Assembly (NCBI GenBank): GCA_028714615.1
Contig: JAQTMA010000186.1
Coordinates: forward strand, 1-8,078
Direction: 5' to 3'
DNA length: 8,078 nucleotides
Source: Anaerolineaceae bacterium
GTDB lineage: Bacteria > Chloroflexota > Anaerolineae > Anaerolineales > Anaerolineaceae
The notes beneath the pieces are model-generated. The model did no database searches and had not been told where the DNA came from. It was given only the letters and a program-made list of their open reading frames with translations. Made by a program: the position numbers and the translations under genes. The stretch's first letter is position 1, and each line of letters opens with the position of its first letter. Below, piece after piece: positions 1 through 5,347 of this stretch.

Positions 1-33
1 CGGCTGCGTCTCATGGTAGAATGGGGCCCATGA
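1..33 (+). CDS. Possible 3' end of an upstream gene (partial)
   Basis: Frame 1 is open from the window edge and reads RLRLMVEWGP before a TGA at 31-33. That TGA overlaps the ATG at 30 in an ATGA arrangement, which is typical of translationally coupled genes in an operon. Only ten residues are visible, so no family can be named. By context an envelope-related gene such as a glycosyltransferase would not be surprising, but that is a guess. The caveat is that the frame of the downstream gene is also open back to the window edge, so the flippase could instead start further upstream and this fragment may not be a real gene end. Confidence 0.35.
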   Translation, partial: RLRLMVEWGP

Positions 34-1052
34 AACGATGGCAGTTTTGGGTGGGCGTGCTCATCAGCGTCCTTTTTCTCTATTTTGCGTTGCGTAAGCA
101 GAACTTTAACGATGTCTGGGAGACGCTCAGAACTGCCCGCTACGGGTGGCTCATCCCCGGCATCGCAGTCTATATGATCGGCGTCTACGTGCGAGCCTGG
201 CGTTGGCATTACTTACTGCGCCCGCTCAAGAAGATCCCCACCCGCAAGATGTTCCCCATCGTGGCTATCGGCTACATGGGCAATAACATTTACCCGGTGC
301 GCGCTGGCGAGGTGCTGCGCGCCTACGTGCTCAAGCGCAACGAGGGCGTACCCATCTCGGCTTCGCTGGCCACCATCATCGTCGAGCGCATCTTCGACGC
401 GGTGGTCATGCTGATGTTCGTCTTTGTGAACTTTTCCGAGCTGATGAAGCTGGCGGGGCAGTCGGTCAACATTGCCGGTTTCAGCATCCGCGACTTCACC
501 ATCTTTGGCACGGTGGTGGCCTTGGCGGTGCTGGTGGTGTTCCTGGCAGCGGCCATGTTCCCGCACGTCACCGAAAAGTTGGTGCGCTGGGGTGTGGCGC
601 GTTTCATCCCCACGCGGCTGCGCGAGAAAACCCTGGCGCTGACCATGCGTTTCCTGGACGGGCTCGAGTCGCTGCGTTCGCCGCAAGAAGCCTTAATGGT
701 CTTCGTTACCTCGGTGGTGATCTGGCTGCTCGAGACCGGCAAGTACTGGTTTGTAATGCACGCCTTTAATTTCAGCGTCAGCTTTTTCGCTCTGATGCTG
801 ATGAACGGCATCGTCAACCTGGCCACCACGTTGCCCTCCGCTCCAGGGTACGTGGGCACCTTCGACGCCCCAGGTATTGCGCTTTTGCAGGCCTACAACG
901 TCGCCGGGCCGATCGCCACCGGCTACACCCTGGTGCTGCATGCCGCGCTGTGGTTGCCGATCACGCTGCTGGGTGCCTACTACTTCACCCGTGAGGGATT
1001 GAAGTGGGGCCAAAAAATGCCTGAGGTCCAAGAGACTTCTTCGGGTCTATAA
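30..1052 (+). CDS. Flippase-like integral membrane protein, YbhN/UPF0104 (LPG synthase TM-domain family)
   Basis: A polytopic inner-membrane protein of 340 aa, the usual size for stand-alone members of the lysylphosphatidylglycerol-synthase transmembrane family (YbhN/UPF0104, flippase-like). Visible hallmarks are an N-terminal membrane segment (about residues 6-21), RAWRWHYLLRP (55-65), GNNIYPVRAGEVLR (84-97) with the family's conserved N-P-R-GE pattern, ERIFD (119-123), further hydrophobic segments around 111-137, 157-177 and 222-240, and LPSAPGYVGTFDA (268-280) near the C-terminus. There is no C-terminal synthetase domain, so it is not a full MprF. Family members are thought to move or flip lipids or lipid-linked glycans, and the substrate here is unknown. 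I chose the ATG at 30 because it overlaps a possible upstream stop (ATGA). An in-frame ATG at 21 would add three residues, and the frame is open to the window edge. The next gene is a HemY-like oxidoreductase on the same strand, a pairing that suggests cell-surface glycan or lipid biosynthesis (inference). Confidence 0.85.
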   Translation: MKRWQFWVGVLISVLFLYFALRKQNFNDVWETLRTARYGWLIPGIAVYMIGVYVRAWRWHYLLRPLKKIPTRKMFPIVAIGYMGNNIYPVRAGEVLRAYVLKRNEGVPISASLATIIVERIFDAVVMLMFVFVNFSELMKLAGQSVNIAGFSIRDFTIFGTVVALAVLVVFLAAAMFPHVTEKLVRWGVARFIPTRLREKTLALTMRFLDGLESLRSPQEALMVFVTSVVIWLLETGKYWFVMHAFNFSVSFFALMLMNGIVNLATTLPSAPGYVGTFDAPGIALLQAYNVAGPIATGYTLVLHAALWLPITLLGAYYFTREGLKWGQKMPEVQETSSGL

Positions 1053-1222
1053 GGTATCATTGATTACCTATCCGCTAATTACGCTAATTGTTAATCATGG
1101 TAACAGGTGCCTTGACAAGGTAAGAGCCCAGATGACAGCCGGTTCTCATCGCAAAGCAGATGTTGAGATTTATCTTGATTAATAAAATTCGTGGAATTGG
1201 CGGTTGAAGTTTTGAGGTTATT
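1053..1222 (+). other. AT-rich intergenic gap with short repeats
   Basis: This 170-bp gap is markedly more AT-rich than the flanking genes. It contains a tandem CGCTAATT (1073-1080 and 1082-1089), and the two copies also create the inverted repeat AATTA-CGC-TAATT (1077-1089). There is no hairpin followed by a T-run that would make a convincing terminator for the flippase gene. A perfect TTGACA (1112-1117) has no acceptable -10 at 16-18 bp. A TTGAGA (1163-1168) with TAAAAT (1183-1188) has only a 14-bp spacer. The gap is long enough to hold a promoter for the oxidoreductase gene, but I cannot place one with confidence. Confidence 0.4.
1214..1217 (+). promoter_or_regulatory. Ribosome binding site of the FAD oxidoreductase gene
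   Basis: GAGG lies five bases before the ATG at 1223, a normal Shine-Dalgarno distance. It supports that start, which also places the FAD-binding glycine motif right at the N-terminus as expected for this family. Confidence 0.6.
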
Positions 1223-2527
1223 ATGAAAATTGCCATCATCGGAGCAGGCATCGGGGGAATGGCGGCCGCGTATGACCTTGTGAAAGCCGGGCACAGCGTC
1301 ACCCTCTACGAATCTGCTGAAACCGTGGGTGGGCTGGCGGCGGGCTTCAAAGAGCCCAACTGGGACTGGTCCGTCGAGCGTTTCTACCACCACTGGTTCG
1401 CCAGCGACAAGCACATCCTCGGTCTGATCGACGAGCTGGGTTGGGAGGACAAAGTGCGCTTCCTCCGCCCGTTAACGGTCATGTACCACGCAGGCAAGTT
1501 CTACCCGTTCGATTCCATTTTCACCAACATCCCTTTATTCCTCCTGCGTCATTACCCGCTGCTCGACGTGATCCGTTTTGGGTTCGTTGGCATGTACCTG
1601 CGCCTGACCAACAACTGGAAGCCCTTGGAGAAATCCACCACGGAGGCCTGGATGCGCAAGTGGGCCGGAGATCGCATCTTTGAGATGATGTGGCAGCCGA
1701 TGTTGATCGGCAAGTTCGGCGAGCGCTATGCCAAAGCGGTCAACATGGCGTGGATGTGGGCGCGCTTGAAATCACGCACCACCCGCCTGGGCACCTTCGA
1801 AGGTGGTTTCCAGGCTTTCGCCGATGCTCTGGCCGGGCGACTGCGGGAGCTGGGGGTCGAGATGCGCCTATCCACCCCTGTCAACTTGATTGCCACGGCG
1901 CACGAAGGCGGGTTGGATCTGACCACCCCAAATGCGCTCGTGCACTATGATCGCGTCCTGGTCACCACATCACCGACGTTGATGGCGCGCATCGCCTCCA
2001 ACCTGCCGTCTGATTACTTACAAGGTTTGTTGAACTTGAAAAGCATGGGCGCCGTGGTGATGGTGCTTGCCCTCAAGTACCAACTCTCTAAGGAGGGATA
2101 TTACTGGTACAACCTGCCCAAGGCGGCCGGATTTCCTTTCCTGGCGCTGGTGGAACACACCAATTTTCTTTCGCCAGAGTATTTTGGCGGGGATCACCTC
2201 ATCTACGTAGGAGATTACCTGGAGCCCGAGCACGAGTATTTCCGCCTGACCCAGGATGAATTGGTGGAGCGTTTCCTGCCGGCTTTTGCCCGCATCAACC
2301 CGGACTTCAAGCCAAATTGGGTGCGCAAGACCTGGTTGTGGCGGACGAACTACGCCCAACCCATTCCGCTGGTCAACCACTCGGCCAACATCCCTGCGGT
2401 ACAAACCCCGATTCAGGGCTTGTATTTTGCGAGCATGAGCCAGGTGTATCCCTGGGACCGCGGCACCAACTTTGCGGTGGAAATCGGCCGGCGAGCTGCC
2501 AGGATGATCTTGGGCCAGGCCGGTTAA
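1223..2527 (+). CDS. NAD(P)/FAD-dependent oxidoreductase, HemY/amine-oxidase-like
   Basis: A 434-aa flavoprotein of the protoporphyrinogen-oxidase-like/amine oxidase superfamily (HemY-like). The N-terminus is a Rossmann dinucleotide-binding motif, GAGIGG at residues 7-12, followed by the acidic ribose-binding E30 at the end of the second strand and a second glycine pair (G36-G37), all standard for FAD binding. Near the C-terminus, GLYFASMSQVYPWDRGTNFA followed by EIGRRAARMI is the second FAD-contacting region of this family. Length is normal for the family and no frameshift is seen. The substrate cannot be read from the sequence. True heme-pathway PPO is possible, but no other heme gene is present. 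The neighbouring flippase-like gene instead suggests a role in surface glycan or isoprenoid-lipid metabolism, where such oxidoreductases and UDP-galactopyranose-mutase-like folds also occur (inference). It may be co-transcribed with the flippase across the 170-bp gap, or have its own promoter. Confidence 0.8.
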   Translation: MKIAIIGAGIGGMAAAYDLVKAGHSVTLYESAETVGGLAAGFKEPNWDWSVERFYHHWFASDKHILGLIDELGWEDKVRFLRPLTVMYHAGKFYPFDSIFTNIPLFLLRHYPLLDVIRFGFVGMYLRLTNNWKPLEKSTTEAWMRKWAGDRIFEMMWQPMLIGKFGERYAKAVNMAWMWARLKSRTTRLGTFEGGFQAFADALAGRLRELGVEMRLSTPVNLIATAHEGGLDLTTPNALVHYDRVLVTTSPTLMARIASNLPSDYLQGLLNLKSMGAVVMVLALKYQLSKEGYYWYNLPKAAGFPFLALVEHTNFLSPEYFGGDHLIYVGDYLEPEHEYFRLTQDELVERFLPAFARINPDFKPNWVRKTWLWRTNYAQPIPLVNHSANIPAVQTPIQGLYFASMSQVYPWDRGTNFAVEIGRRAARMILGQAG

Positions 2528-2598
2528 CCTCCGCCGCCGGGCGCGAGATTCCGATTCTTGCTGTTGACTCAAGCAAAGGGCGGGGTCCTGTTTTTTGG

Positions 2599-2622
2599 AT
2601 ATGGGGTATTACGCCCCCATAT
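2599..2622. repeat. 8-bp inverted repeat (hairpin) ATATGGGG / CCCCATAT
   Basis: ATATGGGG (2599-2606) is followed after eight bases by its exact reverse complement CCCCATAT (2615-2622). There is no T-run on the right side, so it does not look like a terminator for the rightward oxidoreductase gene. The right arm is also part of the longer inverted repeat with 2689-2710. Confidence 0.6.
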
Positions 2623-2640
2623 GTGGAGCGGTGGCTTAAT

Positions 2641-2649
2641 TTATCTACA
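2641..2649 (+). promoter_or_regulatory. DnaA-box-like site TTATCTACA
   Basis: TTATCTACA differs at one position from the classical DnaA box TTATCCACA. It lies about 310 bp upstream of the dnaA start in the AT-rich core, facing the second box-like site at 2661-2669. A 9-mer with one mismatch can occur by chance in AT-rich DNA, so its location is the main support. Confidence 0.45.
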
Positions 2650-2660
2650 AAACCGCTATA

Positions 2661-2669
2661 TATGGATAA
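2661..2669 (-). promoter_or_regulatory. DnaA-box-like site TTATCCATA (minus strand)
   Basis: Read on the minus strand, 2661-2669 is TTATCCATA, one mismatch from TTATCCACA. It is arranged head-to-head with the site at 2641-2649. The surrounding bases extend the symmetry to a perfect 8-bp inverted repeat, AATTTATC (2638-2645) and GATAAATT (2665-2672). Confidence 0.45.
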
Positions 2670-2753
2670 ATTGTTAACACGTTAATCACCATATATGGGG
2701 GTACAATACGAAACCAATATCTTCTGGACAGCGCCCTGCATGAGACTCGTTTA

Positions 2754-2789
2754 TTAAGATTTCTAATCTTAAAGATTCGGGAATCTTTA
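2754..2789. repeat. Double palindrome of four alternating AAGATT motifs
   Basis: Two perfect inverted repeats lie side by side. The first is TTAAGATT (2754-2761), three bases, AATCTTAA (2765-2772). The second is TAAAGATTC (2770-2778), two bases, GAATCTTTA (2781-2789). They share the bases at 2770-2772, so the two hairpins could not both be fully formed at once. Together they give four AAGATT cores in alternating orientation (2756, 2765, 2772 and 2782). The array ends 21 bp before the -35 of the putative dnaA promoter, a position suited to an operator or activator array. No T-run follows, so it is not an intrinsic terminator. Confidence 0.65.
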
Positions 2790-2810
2790 GAGTACCGTAG
2801 GCTGAAGAGC

Positions 2811-2840
2811 TTGATTCCACTGGTTCGTTTCTGTTAGAAT
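2811..2840 (+). promoter_or_regulatory. Putative sigma-70-type promoter of dnaA
   Basis: TTGATT (2811-2816, four of six to TTGACA), an 18-bp spacer and TAGAAT (2835-2840, five of six to TATAAT) form a good housekeeping promoter. TG at 2832-2833, one base before the -10, makes it an extended -10. Transcription would begin near 2847 and leave a leader of about 117 nt before dnaA. The AAGATT palindromes lie just upstream, so regulation through them is plausible. Confidence 0.55.
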
Positions 2841-2948
2841 CCTTTTTGTCTCTAGGCAATGGGGTAAAATCCGAAACCCCGGTACATAGGAATACCTTAT
2901 CACTCCCGGTTGAATAAATTCCGGAGATGGTGCTCTCTTATCCTTAAC

Positions 2949-2957
2949 AGGTGGGGG
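2949..2957 (+). promoter_or_regulatory. Ribosome binding site of dnaA
   Basis: A purine-rich AGGTGGGGG lies just before the start cluster GTG ATG ATG (2961, 2964, 2967). Its AGGTGG part is 6 bases from the GTG and 9 from the first ATG, so the exact start is uncertain by one or two codons. The site argues against the far upstream TTG at 2910, which lacks such a site. Confidence 0.6.
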
Positions 2958-2963
2958 TGTGTG

Positions 2964-4316
2964 ATGATGACGGCCGACCAGGCATGGCAAGCAGCGCTCG
3001 GACAATTGAGAATGGATATGAAGAAAGATGCCTTCGACACCTGGGTGCGCGGGACGGAAGTTGCCGCATATGAGGATGGCGTCTTTACCATTGGAGTGCA
3101 GAATGCATATGCACGGGACTGGCTGGAAAACCGCCTGACCTCTACCGTCAATCGCGTCCTCACCGGGATTATCGACCGCGCCGCGGAGGTACGTTTTGTC
3201 GTCTGGCAGAAGGAAATCGAGCCGCTCGAAGCAGAGACCCGTGATTCGTTCGAACCTCCGAACGATCCGGCGCTGCCCCGCCTGACCAACCAAACCGTCA
3301 ACCCGCGCTATTCCTTTGAGAACTTCGTGGTAGGCGCCAGCAACCGCCTGGCGCACGCCGCATGTATGGCCGTGGCAGAGAACCCAGCTCGAGCCTACAA
3401 CCCGCTCTTCTTGTACGGTGGGGTCGGCTTGGGGAAAACCCACCTGCTGCATGCTATCGGCAACGCAGCCAAGTCCTCCGGGCTGCAGATCCTGTACGTC
3501 TCCTCGGAAGAGTTCACCAACGACCTGATCAGCGCCATCCGTTCGCACGCCACCCAGGCTTTCCGCGAGAAATACCGGCGTATGGATGTACTCTTGATCG
3601 ATGACATCCAGTTCATCGCCGGGAAAGAATCCACTCAGGAAGAATTTTTCCACACTTTTAACACCCTGCACGGACAGGACAAACAGATTGTCATTTCCTC
3701 CGACCGCCCTCCCAAGGCGATGGTGACCCTGGAAGAGCGGTTGCGCTCGCGTTTCGATTGGGGCCTGACCGTGGATATCCAGCCGCCGGACCTCGAAACC
3801 CGCATTGCCATCTTGCGCTCCAAAGCCGAGCGAGCCGGAAAGCAGGTCCCGGGAGATATCCTCGAGACGATTGCACGCCTGGCCCAGTCGAACATTCGTG
3901 AGCTGGAAGGCGCCTTAACCCGCGTCCTGGCGTTCTCCGAGCTGAGCGGTTTACCGCTTTCCGGTCAGGTGGTAAACGCCGCATTGGGCGACATGCTGCC
4001 GCAGCGCGGCGACATCAACTCCGACCAGGTGGTTAAGGTTGTCGCGAAAACCTTTGGCCTGACACCCGAGCGCCTGCTGGGGCGCGACCGCTCGCACGAC
4101 GTCGCCTTGCCGCGCCAGGTGGCCATGTACCTGCTGCGGGAAGAAGGCAACATTTCCTTACCCCAGATCGGCGCGGCGATAGGCGGGCGGGACCATACCA
4201 CCGTGATGTATGCCTGTGAAAAGGTTGCAGACATGCTGGTGCGTGATGACCGGTTCCGCCGCCAATTACTGAACATCCGCGAGCAATTGTATGGCCGGGC
4301 TCAATTGAGCGCCTGA
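2964..4316 (+). CDS. dnaA: Chromosomal replication initiator protein DnaA
   Basis: DnaA is the AAA+ ATPase that binds DnaA boxes, melts the origin and recruits the helicase. It also often regulates its own gene. From the ATG at 2964 the protein has 450 aa, normal for the family. Domain I (about 1-80) has the usual AWQAALGQL and FDTWVRGTE stretches. A short linker leads to the ATPase domain with Walker A GGVGLGKT (152-159), Walker B VLLIDD (209-214), sensor 1 ISSDRP (244-249), LRSRFDWGL with the arginine-rich box VII, and sensor 2 NIREL with R312. C-terminal domain IV carries the signature LPRQVAMYLL followed by IGGRDHTTV (406-414), which reads the DNA box. All catalytic and DNA-contact motifs are present. 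The start could equally be GTG 2961 or ATG 2967. dnaN does not follow, and the next gene encodes an unrelated secreted protein. A promoter and a palindrome-rich region precede the gene. Confidence 0.97.
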   Translation: MMTADQAWQAALGQLRMDMKKDAFDTWVRGTEVAAYEDGVFTIGVQNAYARDWLENRLTSTVNRVLTGIIDRAAEVRFVVWQKEIEPLEAETRDSFEPPNDPALPRLTNQTVNPRYSFENFVVGASNRLAHAACMAVAENPARAYNPLFLYGGVGLGKTHLLHAIGNAAKSSGLQILYVSSEEFTNDLISAIRSHATQAFREKYRRMDVLLIDDIQFIAGKESTQEEFFHTFNTLHGQDKQIVISSDRPPKAMVTLEERLRSRFDWGLTVDIQPPDLETRIAILRSKAERAGKQVPGDILETIARLAQSNIRELEGALTRVLAFSELSGLPLSGQVVNAALGDMLPQRGDINSDQVVKVVAKTFGLTPERLLGRDRSHDVALPRQVAMYLLREEGNISLPQIGAAIGGRDHTTVMYACEKVADMLVRDDRFRRQLLNIREQLYGRAQLSA

Positions 4317-4381
4317 TGGGTCTACCTGCAGATTGTCTATAAAGAGAATCTCAAGGTCCCCCACAAATCGGTGGTTTCTTC

Positions 4382-4387
4382 TATAAT
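4382..4387 (+). promoter_or_regulatory. Perfect -10 box placed for leaderless transcription
   Basis: TATAAT at 4382-4387 is a perfect -10 element, and the ATG of the next gene begins only seven bases after its last base. Transcription would then start at or next to the A of the ATG, giving an mRNA without a 5' leader. No recognisable -35 lies at 16-18 bp. AGAGG (4388-4392) is too close to the ATG to act as a normal ribosome site, though it could serve a later in-frame ATG at 4409 if transcription began further upstream. Confidence 0.5.
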
Positions 4388-4393
4388 AGAGGC

Positions 4394-5347
4394 ATGCCCC
4401 TGAAAAAGATGGCCAGGTCGTTGCTGGTTGCGCTGCTTCTGTTGCTGACCGCCTCCAGTCCCACCTTCGCCCAGAAAACCGATTCACTGTTCTTTCCCGA
4501 GACCGGCCATTGGGTCTCCGGGGATTTTCTGGTGTATTATCAAGCTGCGGCTGATCCATTCCTGGTTTACGGATATCCGCTGACGGATGCGTTTCAGGAC
4601 CCATTATCGGGGGCGACCGTTCAATATTTTCAACGGGCGCGCTTCGAGCAACATATGGATGCTACCACCGGTCAGCGTATCCAGCTCAGCCCGCTTGGTA
4701 CCCTGCTCTACCAGCCAGGCCAGCCGGTGAGCATGCCGATCGACAAGAACGCCTGCCGCTACTTCTCCGTTCAAAAACACTACGTCTGCTATGCTTTCCT
4801 GGGATTCTTTGACAGTAACGGGGGAGTCGCTCAGTTCGGTAACCCGATCTCGGAAATCGAACAGCAGGATCACCTCTACATCCAATACTTCGAGCGGGCG
4901 CGGTTGGAGTGGCGCCCCGAGCTGCCCAGCGGCCAACGCGTGGCTCTGGCGGACCTGGGGCGGCTCTATTTCGAACAGAACGTGGGGGATGTCTCCCTGT
5001 TGGAACCCGCGGCCAGCTCTGACTTACCGGCAACCTTGTTGAACCTACATGCGCATGCTTTCGTCGCCAGGGCGGTGGTATCCCCCAATGAAAAACAAAC
5101 TTTGTTTGTCATCGTTCAAGATCAGTATTTGCGAGCAGTCTCGCAGGCTAACATTGCCGTGACCGTGCATCTTCCTCAAGGGGGGGAGGAACGCTACCGC
5201 CTGCCGCTAACCGACCAGGATGGACTGGCCCAATTGCAGTTCGATGTGGGCAAACAACCCAGCAACCGCATCGTCCTCCTGGATGTGGAGGTTACGCGGA
5301 GCGGGCTTACTGCCCAGGTGGGAACCTGGTTCAGGATCTGGTGGTAA
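4394..5347 (+). CDS. Secreted protein with two LGFP-like repeats and a C-terminal Ig-like domain
   Basis: A 317-aa exported protein of unknown function. Residues 1-26 form a Sec signal peptide: a KK/R-containing start, a leucine-rich core and TFA before a likely cut at 26/27. There is no lipobox cysteine, so it should be released or wall-associated. Two diverged copies of one unit follow, about 39-106 and 129-193. Copy 1 reads YGYPLTDAF, VQYFQRARFEQH, then QRIQLSPLGTLLY. Copy 2 reads FGNPISEIE, IQYFERARLEWR, then QRVALADLGRLYF. The G-x-P-[LI]-[TS]-[DE] plus YF pattern resembles LGFP-type cell-wall repeats, but I cannot confirm homology. C121 and C132 could form a disulfide. Residues about 210-317 look like a beta-sandwich (alternating strands, DQDGLAQLQFDV), plausibly Ig- or invasin-like. 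I took the ATG at 4394, and an ATG at 4409 is an alternative. The 3' end overlaps the convergent TPR gene by 17 bp. Confidence 0.75.
   Translation: MPLKKMARSLLVALLLLLTASSPTFAQKTDSLFFPETGHWVSGDFLVYYQAAADPFLVYGYPLTDAFQDPLSGATVQYFQRARFEQHMDATTGQRIQLSPLGTLLYQPGQPVSMPIDKNACRYFSVQKHYVCYAFLGFFDSNGGVAQFGNPISEIEQQDHLYIQYFERARLEWRPELPSGQRVALADLGRLYFEQNVGDVSLLEPAASSDLPATLLNLHAHAFVARAVVSPNEKQTLFVIVQDQYLRAVSQANIAVTVHLPQGGEERYRLPLTDQDGLAQLQFDVGKQPSNRIVLLDVEVTRSGLTAQVGTWFRIWW

Larger units (their letters stand above)
2605..2710. repeat. Imperfect 22-bp inverted repeat flanking a 62-bp AT-rich core
   Basis: The reverse complement of 2605-2626 and the forward strand of 2689-2710 agree at 17 of 22 positions by my count. 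They share CCA[C/T]ATATGGGGG, then three differing bases, then AATAC. The outermost matching bases are GTATT (2606-2610) and AATAC (2705-2709). The arms point outward from a core (2627-2688) that is AT-rich and contains both DnaA-box-like sites. A shorter related element, CTATATATGG, lies inside the core at 2656-2665. This could be a pair of binding sites for a dimeric regulator, part of the origin, or the remnant of a very small inverted-repeat element. No target-site duplication is evident next to the arms. Confidence 0.6.
2528..2963 (+). other. Non-coding dnaA upstream region, candidate oriC/dnaA control region
   Basis: This 436-bp stretch has no credible gene. Open frames crossing it are shadows or short. 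It becomes AT-rich from about 2590 and is dense with symmetric sequence. In order it holds a T6 run (2591-2596), a hairpin and long inverted repeat of ATATGGGG-type motifs (2599-2710), two one-mismatch DnaA-box-like 9-mers (2641-2649 and 2661-2669), a double palindrome of AAGATT motifs (2754-2789), and a sigma-70-like promoter (2811-2840). A position immediately upstream of dnaA, AT-richness and DnaA-like boxes are what a bacterial origin or a DnaA-autoregulated promoter would show. Only two weak boxes are visible, fewer than in most origins, so oriC status is unproven. Replication may instead start elsewhere, with this region serving only dnaA expression. Confidence 0.5.

Noticed and set aside
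1112..1140. Perfect TTGACA as a -35 box for the oxidoreductase gene
   Set aside because: No -10-like hexamer is found at 16-18 bp; the sequence there is GC-rich.
2558..2596. Intrinsic terminator after the oxidoreductase gene (TTGCT/AGCAA stem, later T6 run)
   Set aside because: The 5-bp stem is weak with a 9-base loop, and the T6 run lies about 14 bases beyond it, so the parts do not form a standard stem plus T-tract.
2605..2710. Insertion sequence or transposon
   Set aside because: There is no transposase, the arms are imperfect, and I see no direct repeat flanking them. I kept it only as an inverted repeat of unknown role.
2927..2947. Six-codon leader peptide MVLSYP before dnaA
   Set aside because: Its GGAG is directly against the ATG with no spacer, and the peptide has no run of regulatory codons. 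Chance is the simpler explanation.
2910..2963. Extended dnaA start at TTG 2910 adding 18 residues
   Set aside because: No ribosome site precedes the TTG, the extra residues do not resemble a DnaA N-terminus, and a strong purine-rich site sits just before the GTG/ATG/ATG cluster at 2961-2969.
2787..3671. 294-aa minus-strand open frame opposite the dnaA 5' half
   Set aside because: It is antisense to dnaA, whose protein motifs are unmistakable. The antisense frame has no recognisable domain and covers the dnaA promoter. It is a shadow of high-GC codon use.
4361..4380. Terminator of dnaA: CCAC/GTGG stem followed by TTTCTT
   Set aside because: The stem has only four pairs and the tail is interrupted by C. 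It is too weak to call, although termination somewhere in this 77-bp gap is possible.
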